Part shown: positions 35,904 to 45,045 of the stretch, piece by piece
Position numbering within the stretch: the first letter of the stretch is position 1
Layout of the letters: each line of letters starts with the position of its first letter
Assembly (NCBI RefSeq): GCF_023241715.1
Contig: NZ_JALQCW010000026.1
Span: forward strand, 1-64,000
Direction of reading: 5' to 3'
Length of the DNA stretch: 64,000 bases
Source of the DNA: Pseudomonas morbosilactucae
GTDB lineage: Bacteria; Pseudomonadota; Gammaproteobacteria; Pseudomonadales; Pseudomonadaceae
Translations under genes and position numbers: made by a program
The notes under the pieces: generated by a model
The model's database searches: none
Seen by the model: the letters and a program-made list of their open reading frames with translations, nothing else
Told to the model about the DNA's origin: nothing

Positions 35904-36595
35904 TGGGTGCTCCTCGCGAAGCCGCGAGCGGCGCGTTTTTCCAGGTAGTGCATGCCGGTCATGGCCAGCACGGTGAGGCCCAGGTACATGAAGGCCGCCA
36001 CCATATAGAAGGTGAAGGGCTGTTTGGACACGGTCACGGCGATCTGCGAGTGACGCATGATTTCTTCCAGGCCGATCACCGAAACCAGGGCGGTGTCTTT
36101 CATCAGGATCATGAACAGGTTGCCCAGGCCGGGCAGGGCGATGCGCCACATCTGCGGCATGATCAGCTTGGTGAAAATCCGTGTCTTCGACAGGCCCAGG
36201 GCCACGCCGGCCTCACGGTGGCCCTTGGGGATCGCCAGGATCGCGCCGCGGAACACTTCAGTGGCGTAGGCGCCGAAGCACAGGCCGAGGGCGATGACGC
36301 CGGCGGCGAAGGCGTTGAGTTCCAGATCGGGGTTGCCGAAGAACTCGCCCAGGGCGCGCATCAGGTTGACCGTGCCGAAATAGATCAGCAGCACCCAGAG
36401 CAGTTCGGGGATCCCGCGCACCAGGGTCGAATAGGTCCCGCCCAGCCATTGCAGGGGCTTGTACGGGGAAGTCTTGGCCAGGGCGCCGAGCAGGCCGAGC
36501 ACCAGCCCCAGGCACAGCGCCGAGAGGGCCAGTTTGACGGTCATCAACGCGCCCGCGGCGAGCGCCGGGCCGAATCCGTAGAGGTCGATATTCAT
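35900..36595 (-). CDS. hisQ: ABC amino-acid permease (HisQ type)
   Basis: The 231-residue protein is the partner permease, with its own EAA loop (HREAGVALGLSKTRIFTKLI) and YSTLVRGIPELL, typical of polar amino-acid importers. It overlaps the HisM gene and follows the binding protein gene by 65 bases. HisQ and HisM form the heterodimeric channel. Confidence 0.88.
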   Translation of the reverse strand: MNIDLYGFGPALAAGALMTVKLALSALCLGLVLGLLGALAKTSPYKPLQWLGGTYSTLVRGIPELLWVLLIYFGTVNLMRALGEFFGNPDLELNAFAAGVIALGLCFGAYATEVFRGAILAIPKGHREAGVALGLSKTRIFTKLIMPQMWRIALPGLGNLFMILMKDTALVSVIGLEEIMRHSQIAVTVSKQPFTFYMVAAFMYLGLTVLAMTGMHYLEKRAARGFARSTQ

Positions 36596-36660
36596 GGGGT
36601 TTGCCAGGCTTTGCTAAAGGCCGGCGCCCAGGGGGCGGGCGCCGGTCAGGACCGTCAGGA

Positions 36661-37413
36661 TCAGTAGATGCTGAACGGGAAGTACTTGTCGTTGATCTTC
36701 TTGTACGTGCCGTCAGCGACGATTTCTTTCAGGGCGGCGTTGAGCTTCTCGCGGATCGGGTCGCCCTTGCGTACAGCGATGCCGATCTTGTCGCTTTCTT
36801 CCACTGGGTCGCCCTTGAACTCGTAAGGCTTGCCGGCTTCGCTTTTCAGCCACTCGTAGTTGACGTACTTGTCGGCCAGGATCGCGTCCAGGCGGCCGGA
36901 CGTCAGGTCCAGGTAGGCGTTTTCCTGGGTGTCGTAGAGCTTGATGGTGATGTCGTCGCCCAGGTTGTCTTCCAGCCAGGTGCCGGCCAGGGTCGCCCGT
37001 TGTGCGCCGATGATCTTGCCCTTGAGCGAGGCTTTGTCCGTCTTGAAGCCGGCCTCGGCTTTAGGCGCGATGAACTGCAGCTTGTTCGAGTAGTAGGGCT
37101 CGGTGAAGTCCACCGCTTGCTTGCGCTCGTCGGTGATCGACATCGACGAGATCAGGAAGTCGAACTTCTTGGCGTTCAGGGCCGGGATGATGCCGTCCCA
37201 GTCGGAGGTGACGATGCTGCACTCGGCTTTCATCTTGGCGCACAGGGCTTCGCCGATGTCTTTGTCGAAGCCGACCACTTGGCCGCTGGCGTCTTTGTTG
37301 TTGAACGGTGGGTAGGCCGCTTCGATGCCCATTTTCAGGGTTTCGGCAGCGGCCGTGGCGCTGAAGGCCAGGCTGACGGCAGCGGCCAGGAGGATTTTCT
37401 TATAGCTCTGCAT
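36661..37413 (-). CDS. hisJ: periplasmic basic-amino-acid binding protein
   Basis: The 250-residue precursor has a signal peptide ending near AAA-ETLK (residue 23). It has the family segments GIEAAYPPFN, GFDKDIGEAL and SDWDGIIPAL, which form the ligand pocket, and MSITDERKQAVDFTEPYY at the hinge. It belongs to the Lys/Arg/Orn/His-binding cluster. It sits between the ATPase and the permease genes, the HisP-J-Q-M order of non-aeruginosa pseudomonads as I recall it. Confidence 0.9.
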   Translation of the reverse strand: MQSYKKILLAAAVSLAFSATAAAETLKMGIEAAYPPFNNKDASGQVVGFDKDIGEALCAKMKAECSIVTSDWDGIIPALNAKKFDFLISSMSITDERKQAVDFTEPYYSNKLQFIAPKAEAGFKTDKASLKGKIIGAQRATLAGTWLEDNLGDDITIKLYDTQENAYLDLTSGRLDAILADKYVNYEWLKSEAGKPYEFKGDPVEESDKIGIAVRKGDPIREKLNAALKEIVADGTYKKINDKYFPFSIY

Positions 37414-37426
37414 GCGTGTAGCTCCG

Positions 37427-38200
37427 TTAGCGGTTGCTGGACATGAATTGTTTGCAGCGCGCCGAAAGCGGGTTGTCGAAGACCTGCTGTGGCGATCCTT
37501 GCTCTTCTACCAGGCCCTGGTGCAGGAACACCACTTCACTGGATACCTGGCGGGCGAAGCTCATTTCATGGGTGACCAGCAGCATGGTACGGCCTTCTTC
37601 GGCCAGGGCGCGGATCACGTTGAGGACTTCCTGGACCATTTCCGGGTCCAGGGCCGAGGTCGGCTCGTCGAACAGGATGACTTTAGGCTGCATCGCCAGG
37701 GTGCGGGCGATGGCGGCGCGCTGTTGCTGGCCGCCGGACAGTTGGGCTGGGTAGGCGTGGCGCTTGTCGGCGATGCCGACCTTGGCCAGCAGGGCTTCGG
37801 CCACCTCGATGGCTTCGGCCTTGCTTTGGCCCAGCACCCGGCGCGGCGCCTCGATGATGTTGTCGAGCACGCTCATATGCGGCCAGAGGTTGAAGTTCTG
37901 GAACACGAAACCGATTTCACTGCGCAGGCGGTTGATCTGCTTGCCGTCGGCGGCCACCAGCTCGCCGTTTTTCGCCGGCTTGAGCTTGAGTTCTTCACCG
38001 GCCACCAGGATCTGCCCCTGGTGCGGGTTCTCCAGCAGGTTGATGCAGCGCAGAAAGGTGGACTTGCCGGAACCGGAGGAGCCCAGGATCGAGATCACGT
38101 CGCCGTCGCGTGCGGTCAGCGAGACACCTTTAAGTACCTCCAGCGAACCGTAGCGTTTATGCAAGTTGCGGATTTCAAGCGCGGGCGTGGCCTCAGCCAT
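37427..38200 (-). CDS. hisP: ABC transporter ATPase (HisP type)
   Basis: The 257-residue ATPase has Walker A GSSGSGKST, signature LSGGQQQR, Walker B VILFDEPTSALD and the switch histidine in LLVTHEMSF. The polar-amino-acid family mark INLLENPHQGQI follows the P loop. It is the first gene of the operon and lies 13 bases before the binding-protein gene. Confidence 0.92.
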   Translation of the reverse strand: MAEATPALEIRNLHKRYGSLEVLKGVSLTARDGDVISILGSSGSGKSTFLRCINLLENPHQGQILVAGEELKLKPAKNGELVAADGKQINRLRSEIGFVFQNFNLWPHMSVLDNIIEAPRRVLGQSKAEAIEVAEALLAKVGIADKRHAYPAQLSGGQQQRAAIARTLAMQPKVILFDEPTSALDPEMVQEVLNVIRALAEEGRTMLLVTHEMSFARQVSSEVVFLHQGLVEEQGSPQQVFDNPLSARCKQFMSSNR

Positions 38201-38646
38201 GTGCGGTCCTCATAGAGTTCATTGCGCTCCTGCTGTTGGCTGGCCTTCCTGGCGAGGCGCCAACCTAGCATAGGGGTCCAAGCGCAGCCAACAGCGTCAC
38301 CGGGGGTAAACGGAAGGGGCGTGACAGGTTGTCGCATCGGCGCAGCAGACTGTCGCGCCATCTACAACCCGACGCCCGTTTCATCCGTGTTTGCGGCCGG
38401 TGTCGCGTAAAAAAAGGCGCGATGTTGCCAGCTTTGGCCGGGTGTTGGAAGCAGCAACGGGCCAAAGGTCACGGAACCGCCCCTTTATTGTGCGTAGCGC
38501 ACTTTTCGGGTGTGTTTCGGGTGCGCGGTTTCGTCTAGCAGATGGGTGAACCGGTAACGCTCTGGCGAAATGCCATTAATCTCAATGACTTGCGTAAAAC
38601 CGTCGGTCGCCTTGCAGCCCGCGGAATCCGGGAGCCTGTAACATTT

Positions 38647-38661
38647 TGGCGCAAATCTTGC
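38647..38661 (+). promoter_or_regulatory. sigma-54 (-24/-12) promoter of the permease gene
   Basis: TGGCGCAAATCTTGC matches the TGGCRC-N5-TTGC consensus with exact GG-to-GC spacing. It lies 94 bases before the permease ATG at 38756. A partly similar stretch (GTAAC...TGGCG...CTTGCG) occurs about 65 bases upstream at 38556-38596 and may be a regulator site. The remainder of 38201-38755 holds the divergent hisP promoter and no gene. Confidence 0.7.
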
Positions 38662-38755
38662 GTAAGAAATAAACAACGCCCTGTTGGATTCTTTTTACGA
38701 GAAGGAATGCAGACCGGGTGGAATGAATTTTTATTTCGTTGCAAAGGTGCTTTTC

Positions 38756-40147
38756 ATGAGCGGTACGCAACTCTCCAATGACCTCGAACAGGGGCTCAAA
38801 CCGCGGCATGTGACCATGCTGTCGATCGCTGGCGTAATCGGTGCCGGGCTGTTCGTCGGCTCCGGCCACGCCATCGCCGAAGCCGGCCCTGCTGTTCTCT
38901 TGGCTTACGCCGCTGCCGGCACCCTGGTGGTGCTGGTGATGCGCATGCTGGCGGAAATGGCCGTCGCTTCGCCGGACACCGGGTCGTTCTCTACCTATGC
39001 GGACCGCGCCATCGGCCATTGGGCCGGTTTCACCATCGGTTGGTTGTACTGGTGGTTCTGGGTCTTGGTGATTCCGTTGGAAGCCAACGCCGCGGCGACC
39101 ATCCTGCATGCCTGGTTCCCCGACATTGCGATCTGGGTCTTCACCCTGGTGATCACCTTGCTGCTCACCGCCACCAACCTGTTCAGCGTGAAGAACTACG
39201 GCGAGTTCGAGTTCTGGTTCGCCCTGATCAAGGTCGTGGCCATCATCGGCTTCGTGATCCTCGGCTTGCTGGCGATCTGCGGCTTGCTGCCCACCAGCCA
39301 GGTCAGCGGCGTGTCCCATCTGTTCGACACCCAGGGCTTCCTGCCCAACGGGATGGGCGCAGTGCTGGCGGCGATGCTGACCACCATGTTCTCGTTCATG
39401 GGCACCGAGATCGTCACCATTGCGGCGGCGGAATCGAAGAACCCGGGCCAGCAGATCTCCAAGGCCACCAACTCGGTGATCTGGCGGATCGGCCTGTTCT
39501 ACCTGGTGTCGATCTTTATCGTTGTGGCCCTGGTGCCGTGGAACGACCCAAGCCTGGCCAACGTCGGTTCCTACCAGACCGTGCTCGATCGCATGGGCAT
39601 CCCCAACGCCAAGCTGATCGTTGACCTGGTGGTGCTGGTGGCCGTGACCAGTTGCTTGAACTCGGCGCTGTACACCGCTTCGCGCATGCTCTTCTCCCTG
39701 GGCAAGCGCGGCGACGCGCCGGCGGCTGCCAAGCGTACCAACCGCAGCGGCACGCCTTACTGGGCGGTGATCCTGTCCACGGCTGCGGCCTTCCTGGCGG
39801 TGTTCGCCAACTACGTGGCGCCAGCGGCGGTGTTCGAGTTCCTGCTGGCCAGCTCCGGCGCCATTGCCCTGCTGGTGTACCTGGTGATTGCCGTGTCCCA
39901 ACTGCGCATGCGTCAGAAACGCGTGGCGGCCGGTGAGAAAATCGCCTTCCGCATGTGGCTGTTCCCGGGCCTGACCTACGCGGTGATCGTATTTATCGTT
40001 GCGGTGCTGGGCATCATGCTGTTCCAGGAAGACCACCGGGTGGAGATCCTCGCCACCGGTGTGTTGAGCCTTCTGGTGATTGCGGCCGGCCTGTTTGTGG
40101 CACGGCGTCGCAAGCTGGAACGTGCTGGCGCGGCGGTGCTCAACTGA
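38756..40147 (+). CDS. gabP: amino-acid permease, GABA type
   Basis: The 463-residue protein has twelve membrane helices of the APC superfamily. Its start, LKPRHVTMLSIAGVIGAGLFVGSG, is that of GabP and related permeases (shown here as LKPRHVTMLSIAGVIGAG then LFVGSG), and SFMGTEIVTIAAAES is the fifth-helix motif. It would import GABA or a related amino acid with protons. ATG 38756 has AAGGTG seven bases upstream; an ATG at 38723 is less likely. A terminator follows. The sigma-54 promoter implies nitrogen control or an enhancer-binding activator. Confidence 0.85.
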   Translation: MSGTQLSNDLEQGLKPRHVTMLSIAGVIGAGLFVGSGHAIAEAGPAVLLAYAAAGTLVVLVMRMLAEMAVASPDTGSFSTYADRAIGHWAGFTIGWLYWWFWVLVIPLEANAAATILHAWFPDIAIWVFTLVITLLLTATNLFSVKNYGEFEFWFALIKVVAIIGFVILGLLAICGLLPTSQVSGVSHLFDTQGFLPNGMGAVLAAMLTTMFSFMGTEIVTIAAAESKNPGQQISKATNSVIWRIGLFYLVSIFIVVALVPWNDPSLANVGSYQTVLDRMGIPNAKLIVDLVVLVAVTSCLNSALYTASRMLFSLGKRGDAPAAAKRTNRSGTPYWAVILSTAAAFLAVFANYVAPAAVFEFLLASSGAIALLVYLVIAVSQLRMRQKRVAAGEKIAFRMWLFPGLTYAVIVFIVAVLGIMLFQEDHRVEILATGVLSLLVIAAGLFVARRRKLERAGAAVLN

Positions 40148-40169
40148 TTCCCTGAGCCGTCGCTCCACT

Positions 40170-40206
40170 GAAAAAGCCGCTGTCGATACCGACCGCGGCT
40201 TTTTCG
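40170..40206 (+). terminator. intrinsic terminator after gabP
   Basis: AAAAAGCCGC (40171-40180) pairs with GCGGCTTTTT (40195-40204) around a 14-base loop. Confidence 0.75.
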
Positions 40207-40317
40207 TTTTATCGGCGCTGTCCCCGGCATTCGGTGCTGGGTGCCGGTTCCACCCCTGGCGGCTTATGGCTATAGTCCGGCCCTCAGATTCTCAAGCCGG
40301 GGCACGCAGGAGCACGC

Positions 40318-40638
40318 ATGGCATTCACCAAGATCATCTTCAAGCACCCGGAGTCCGGGGCGGTACGGGCAGCGCCGGTGGGCTTTTCCTGGACGGTGCT
40401 GTTTTTCGGCTTTCTGCCGCCGTTGTTCCGGGAAGACTGGAAATGGGGCGCGATCCTGTTTGCCCTGGGGATCTTCACCTTCACCTTGAGCAATGTGGTG
40501 TTCGGTTTTACCTACAACAGGCTGCACATCGCCGAGTTGGTCGGCGCCGGCTTCAAGGCGCAGTCCGTCGCCAGTGGCAACCTCGACGCCATCAGCACAC
40601 GGATCGGCGTGGCCATCCCCCCACTGGAAGCCGCTTGA
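40318..40638 (+). CDS. small membrane protein of unknown function
   Basis: The 106-residue protein has two hydrophobic helices (VGFSWTVLFFGFLPPLF and AILFALGIFTFTLSNVVFGF) between a basic N-terminus and a short polar tail. The pattern recalls small HrgC/DUF2628-like membrane proteins, but identity is unsure. ATG 40318 follows a CAGGAG site at 40307. A terminator follows. Confidence 0.65.
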   Translation: MAFTKIIFKHPESGAVRAAPVGFSWTVLFFGFLPPLFREDWKWGAILFALGIFTFTLSNVVFGFTYNRLHIAELVGAGFKAQSVASGNLDAISTRIGVAIPPLEAA

Positions 40639-40661
40639 GGCCTGAGTGTTTCGGGCGATGC

Positions 40662-40699
40662 AAAAAGGGCGCATTCATCACTGAATGCGCCCTTTTTTT
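40662..40699. terminator. intrinsic terminator between convergent genes
   Basis: GGGCGCATTC (40668-40677) pairs with GAATGCGCCC (40683-40692), with A5 before and T7 after, so it works in both directions. Confidence 0.85.
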
Positions 40700-40713
40700 A
40701 TCGCAGGCAGGGC

Positions 40714-41118
40714 TCAGTCGGCGGCGTCAAGCAGGGCTTGGGAGGCGGTGACATAAGCGGTCTGGAACGCCGGCGATTCGATCCACGCCAGGGCGCTGGC
40801 TTCGTCCGCTTCGGTGGACCATTGGCGGTACTCGATCAGCGCCGCGAGAATGAAGTCGGTGGCGCCTTCCTCGCCTTCCTGCTCCAGCACCAGGGCCAGC
40901 AACGGGTCTTCCAGGAACGCCGTGCACAGTGCTTGCAGGCTGGTCTGCTCGGCATCGCGCATGGTTTTGAACAGCTCGGTCAGATCCACCGACTCGAAGT
41001 CGATGCGGTCATCGTTCGGGTCCAGCTCCACGGGCGCAACGTTGCGCTGGGTGCGGTTTTGCTTGGCTTTGGTCTTCGCCCGCTGGGCTCTTTTGTGTTG
41101 CTTGTTCGCAGATGCCAT
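40714..41118 (-). CDS. conserved hypothetical protein, acidic with a basic tail
   Basis: The 134-residue protein has a lysine/arginine-rich N-terminus (NKQHKRAQRAKTKAKQNRTQR), then an acidic helical body (DPNDDRIDFESVDLTELFKTM). The N-terminus suggests nucleic-acid or ribosome contact, but no family is recognised. ATG 41118 is chosen because the frame upstream reads as a different composition and AGGTAAGG lies before it. Confidence 0.6.
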   Translation of the reverse strand: MASANKQHKRAQRAKTKAKQNRTQRNVAPVELDPNDDRIDFESVDLTELFKTMRDAEQTSLQALCTAFLEDPLLALVLEQEGEEGATDFILAALIEYRQWSTEADEASALAWIESPAFQTAYVTASQALLDAAD

Positions 41119-41197
41119 GGGCGCCTTACCTGTTGCAGAAGGGGGGAGCTGAAACTCAGGTGCAAAAGGATGCCAGTAAAAGGTCGCCCCGGCACCT

Positions 41198-42172
41198 TTA
41201 GATGACCACAGGCGGCACGGGGCGCCCCGGCGTGCCTGCCGCCAGGGTGCCGTGTTGCAGCCAGTGCAGGGCAATCGGCCACAGGCGGTCTTGATAGTGG
41301 CTGCGGAAAAACGCGAAGTGCCCGACGTCCTGTTCGCCAATGTCTTCGGGCGCAATGCGCCAATGGGTGCAGCGGCTGCCGGTGAAATACCCCAGCAGGC
41401 GCTGGATGGCCGGCACGGTGCCGTAAGGGTCGTCCTCAATGCTGATGGCCAGCAGGTCGGCCTCGACCCAGGCGAAGGGCAGGCCAGCGTGTTGGCGCAC
41501 CAGCTGGCGACCGCTGGGGCGCTGCTCGTAGCGTGCGCGCGGCGTGGCCCAATCGCGCACCACGCCGGCCGGGGTATCTTCGAGCCAGCCCAGGCGCTTG
41601 CCTGGGAAGTAGCCGCACAGTGCGGTGACCAGGGGCATCAACAGGTGCCATTTGCCGAACATCTGCCAGCGTTGCTGGGGGCTGTAATCGCGCCAGTAGG
41701 CGAATTGCGCACCGACTGTCACCAGCCGGCGGATCGCTGCGCCCGAGGCGCCGAGGCCCGCCGCGCAGCCGCCAAAACTGTGGCCCACCACGTCGATCGG
41801 CTGCCCGGGAAACTCGCGCTGGGCGCGTTGCAAGATGGCCTCGAAATCCAGCACGCCCCAATCCGACCACGACGCGTGCAACCCCTTCAGCGAGGTCGGC
41901 CGCGACTCGCCGATGCCGCGATAGTCATACAGCAGCACCTCGAAGCCATGGGCGAATAGGTACTCGGCAAACCGCGAGTAGTGCCGGCAGCGCACCGAGG
42001 TGGCCGGGTTGATGATCACTACCGGGCGCTCGCGGTCTGGCTGGCAATGGCGCCAGCTGAAACCGCCCAGCAGGAAGCCGTCAGCCGCCGCCTCGCTGAA
42101 GGCCACATCGGCGCCAGGCAGCGTTGTGGCGTTCAGCGTCGGCAAGGGGGTGGGTGGCGTGTGCACGGTCAT
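41198..42172 (-). CDS. alpha/beta hydrolase
   Basis: The 324-residue protein has the nucleophile elbow GHSFGG near residue 130, an oxyanion-side segment VVIINPATSVRCRHY and a late catalytic histidine candidate in DVGHFAFF. The YDYRGIGES strand is typical of serine hydrolases of the BEM46/YheT kind. The substrate is unknown. It is probably cytoplasmic, since no signal peptide is seen. Confidence 0.8.
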   Translation of the reverse strand: MTVHTPPTPLPTLNATTLPGADVAFSEAAADGFLLGGFSWRHCQPDRERPVVIINPATSVRCRHYSRFAEYLFAHGFEVLLYDYRGIGESRPTSLKGLHASWSDWGVLDFEAILQRAQREFPGQPIDVVGHSFGGCAAGLGASGAAIRRLVTVGAQFAYWRDYSPQQRWQMFGKWHLLMPLVTALCGYFPGKRLGWLEDTPAGVVRDWATPRARYEQRPSGRQLVRQHAGLPFAWVEADLLAISIEDDPYGTVPAIQRLLGYFTGSRCTHWRIAPEDIGEQDVGHFAFFRSHYQDRLWPIALHWLQHGTLAAGTPGRPVPPVVI

Positions 42173-42219
42173 GATCGGGGCTCCTGTGGCGCAATGGCGC
42201 GCCCTGAGCGTGGTCGGGG

Positions 42220-42549
42220 CTAGGGGTGTTTGGCGGCCGTGCCCATTAATACCCGGCTTACCCAGAACGCTGCAACGGCGAGGGCGGCGAGCACCAGGGC
42301 AATCAGGCCGTGCATGACGATTTCGAACCAGAAGCGCCCGGGCTCTGTGGCCAGGGTATAAATCCGTCGTGGGCCGACCCGGTTGCCCGTGACGATCTGA
42401 CCTTGCACCACGCTGTCCACCAGCAGGAAACCCAGGCCGCCCACCAGCAGCAACAGGAACACCCCGATCAACACAAACACCCAGGCGCCGCGTCGCGGGT
42501 TGTCGGGGGCGGGGTGGGGCAAGGGGACGCGAACTTTTTTCTGGCTCAT
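42220..42549 (-). CDS. small two-helix membrane protein
   Basis: The 109-residue protein has two transmembrane helices (WVFVLIGVFLLLLVGGLGFLL and LIALVLAALAVAAFWV, the first given in part) joined by a polar loop of about 35 residues. The N-terminus is basic and proline-rich. ATG 42549 has AAGGA nine bases upstream. No family is recognised. Confidence 0.6.
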   Translation of the reverse strand: MSQKKVRVPLPHPAPDNPRRGAWVFVLIGVFLLLLVGGLGFLLVDSVVQGQIVTGNRVGPRRIYTLATEPGRFWFEIVMHGLIALVLAALAVAAFWVSRVLMGTAAKHP

Positions 42550-42668
42550 GGGCAACATTCCTTTGTGGCAGTCTGCGGCGGCCCCCTGCGATGGGGCGCG
42601 GCGGGTAACTTTACTCGCCCCCGGCCGATCACGATAATCGGCGCCTCTGCCACCTTGGACTACCGCAC

Positions 42669-44696
42669 ATGGAATTGCTGGAAAGGGATCTTGCCGATTG
42701 GGAGCCATTGGCGCTTGAGTGGCATCAGGGTTATGGGTTTGTGCAGGGCGAGTTGCTGGGCGATGCCCAGGCTCGCGACACCTACATCCTGCTCAACCCG
42801 GAGGGCAAGGCGCCCCAGGTCGTGGCCGAAGAGGCTGCGGCCGGGGGCTTTTGGCCGACACCGCTGATCCCCGGAGAGCCGGTCTGGCGCCATCGCCGCA
42901 ACCGCCACTTGCTGGCTGATGCGCGCTGCGTCTTTTACTGCCAGCCGCATTACGACGGACGCTACGGCTTCCAGGCGTTGCTTGCCTTGCCGTTCCAGTT
43001 CCGCGAGCCCTTGCATAGCCTGCTCCATGGGTACTGGCGCGATCGCCTGACCCTCTATTTCTTTACCGATTACGAAGTGCGCGCGATGCAGGACGTGCAG
43101 CATGAGGCGTTTGCCTTGCTCGAGCAGGACCTGACTGAAGGGGTCGTGCCTGCACCGCTGTACACCGACGGGGTGGGGCTCTTTCTCTATGGTCGTCGCG
43201 TGGCCAACGCGGGCGATCAGGTGCGGGCGACCAACTGCCGGGCTTACCAAGTGGTCAATGGCCAGGTCTGCCGAGGCTTCAAGCCTCTGCACCAGAAGGA
43301 CGGCAGCCCGTTGCCCATCGCCAACCCGGAGGGCTTTCATCAGGTCGCGGGCCGCTGGTTCAGCGATGGTCAGTCGATCATCGTCCAGGCACAGCAAGGT
43401 TCGAGCGTGAGCTACGAATACTTCTACCGCATCGATGACGTCGACCTCGCCAGCTTCACCGTGCTCAACGAACGCTATGCCAAGGATGCCCGACGCGCCT
43501 ATTACATCACCGGCAGAACCCTCCGCAATGTCGGCGAGTTCCGTCTGGTGAAGGAGCAGTACCCGCAGTTCGACGCCGGCGGGCGTGTGGTGGCGAGCAC
43601 GGAGAGCGACGATCGCTATTTTGCCGTGGACGAGCAATACGTCTACGCCGCCGGCACCCGATTGCGCGGCGCTCACGGCCCGAGTTTTCGCTCCCTGGGC
43701 TTCAACCATTACTGCGATCAGCAGCGCGCTTATCTGGGCAAGCAACTGCTGGAGCTGGAGGTGGACAGCCTGGTGGTGGCCAAGCTGTATCGGGGCGAGG
43801 GCGAATACGCACCGGTGCTGGTGGGCGACCGGCATGGCCCCCTGAACGCTGGTGGGGTGCTTAATAACGCGATGTTCGAGCAGTGGGCGCCGTACTTTGC
43901 CGCGCACCCTGAGCGAGAGGATTACTGGTGGCACCGCATGCAGGCGCAACGTGAGCAGCCTGAAGCAGAGGAAGACCCGGCCAGCCTGCGGGATATCGGT
44001 CAGGGCTTCAGCCTGGGGCGCAGTGTGTACTTCCAGGGGAATAAGATCGAAGGCCTGGACGCGGCCAGCTTCAGGTTGCTCAACGAAAGCCTGTGCGGCG
44101 ATGCCAATGGCTTGTACCGCATTGATTACTATTCGAGGGCCAACATGGCCGCCGAGCGTTTTTCGGCCCAGCCTGTAGAGCATTTCCGGTTCCTGGATGA
44201 GGTGTACATCACCGATGGCAAGGCCGTGTTCAAGCACTGGATTCACTACCACCTGCCAGAACTGCTGCGCAAAGCCGATCTCGCCACTTTCGAAACCTTC
44301 GGCCATGGCTGGGCCAGGGATGCGTCGGCGGTGTACTGCTACGGCGAAATAAAAAAACACCTCAACCCGGCGACCACGCGCTTTTTGGGCAGTTATGCCT
44401 TCAGCCCCGAACTGATGTCGTGGGCTGGCAAACCGCTGGATGTGGAATTCACCATGGACGAAGTGTCGGTGCCGCACCCGGAGTTTCTGCAGCTGGGGAC
44501 CCGCAAACTGTTCTGCGGCCGCCGCCCGCAGAGCGCCAAGCGTATCGACCTGCCGACCCTGGAGTTTCTCGACGCCAAATTCGCTCGGGACAAGCGAACG
44601 TTCTATCGCTACGAGCGCGACGTGGGGCTGACCGAAACCAGCGAAGACGAGTACCGACAAGCCTTGGCCAAGGCCGGCGAAACTTTGAAGAAATAG
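42669..44696 (+). CDS. DKNYY-repeat protein
   Basis: The 675-residue protein contains several DKNYY-type repeats: short units of the form acidic-x-x-x-VYY-x-G-x-x-(I/L)-x-G-A-x-x-x-SF, for example DARRAYYITGRTLRN, DEQYVYAAGTRLRGA and GRSVYFQGNKIEGLD. Each repeat probably forms a beta hairpin in a larger scaffold. There is no signal peptide. The role of such proteins is poorly known. It is followed 22 bases later by the PchB-like gene, with which it may be co-transcribed. Confidence 0.78.
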   Translation: MELLERDLADWEPLALEWHQGYGFVQGELLGDAQARDTYILLNPEGKAPQVVAEEAAAGGFWPTPLIPGEPVWRHRRNRHLLADARCVFYCQPHYDGRYGFQALLALPFQFREPLHSLLHGYWRDRLTLYFFTDYEVRAMQDVQHEAFALLEQDLTEGVVPAPLYTDGVGLFLYGRRVANAGDQVRATNCRAYQVVNGQVCRGFKPLHQKDGSPLPIANPEGFHQVAGRWFSDGQSIIVQAQQGSSVSYEYFYRIDDVDLASFTVLNERYAKDARRAYYITGRTLRNVGEFRLVKEQYPQFDAGGRVVASTESDDRYFAVDEQYVYAAGTRLRGAHGPSFRSLGFNHYCDQQRAYLGKQLLELEVDSLVVAKLYRGEGEYAPVLVGDRHGPLNAGGVLNNAMFEQWAPYFAAHPEREDYWWHRMQAQREQPEAEEDPASLRDIGQGFSLGRSVYFQGNKIEGLDAASFRLLNESLCGDANGLYRIDYYSRANMAAERFSAQPVEHFRFLDEVYITDGKAVFKHWIHYHLPELLRKADLATFETFGHGWARDASAVYCYGEIKKHLNPATTRFLGSYAFSPELMSWAGKPLDVEFTMDEVSVPHPEFLQLGTRKLFCGRRPQSAKRIDLPTLEFLDAKFARDKRTFYRYERDVGLTETSEDEYRQALAKAGETLKK

Positions 44697-44718
44697 TCAT
44701 TCACTAAGGACTGCACAC

Positions 44719-45045
44719 ATGGACGCGACAAAAACGCTGCAACCCCAGGAATGCCAGGGCATGGACGATATCCGCCGGGAAATCGACCGCCTGGATCAGA
44801 GCGTCATTCAACTGCTGGGCCAACGGTTCCAATACGTGCTGGCCGCCTCGAAGTTCAAGACCTCGGCCACCTCGGTGCGCGCCCCGGAGCGCTTCAAGGC
44901 CATGCTCGCCACCCGTCGCGAATGGGCGGCGGCCGAAGGCCTGAGCCCGGATGCGATCGAGAAAATGTACAGCGACCTGGTGCAGCATTTTATCGCTGAA
45001 GAGATGAAGCACTGGCAGGCCGAGCAGCCCACGGCCAGCGCCTGA
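44719..45045 (+). CDS. chorismate mutase-family / isochorismate pyruvate lyase-like protein
   Basis: The 108-residue all-helical protein resembles PchB. The pocket residues R19 (in DDIRREID), R36 (LGQR) and K47 (SKFK) match R14, R31 and K42 of P. aeruginosa PchB by pattern. At the place of PchB Gln90 it has Glu95 (IAEEMKHW against IAEQIKYW). Activity could be isochorismate pyruvate lyase or chorismate mutase. No pchA or other salicylate gene is nearby, so a siderophore role is not shown. The following gene starts on its stop codon. Confidence 0.8.
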   Translation: MDATKTLQPQECQGMDDIRREIDRLDQSVIQLLGQRFQYVLAASKFKTSATSVRAPERFKAMLATRREWAAAEGLSPDAIEKMYSDLVQHFIAEEMKHWQAEQPTASA

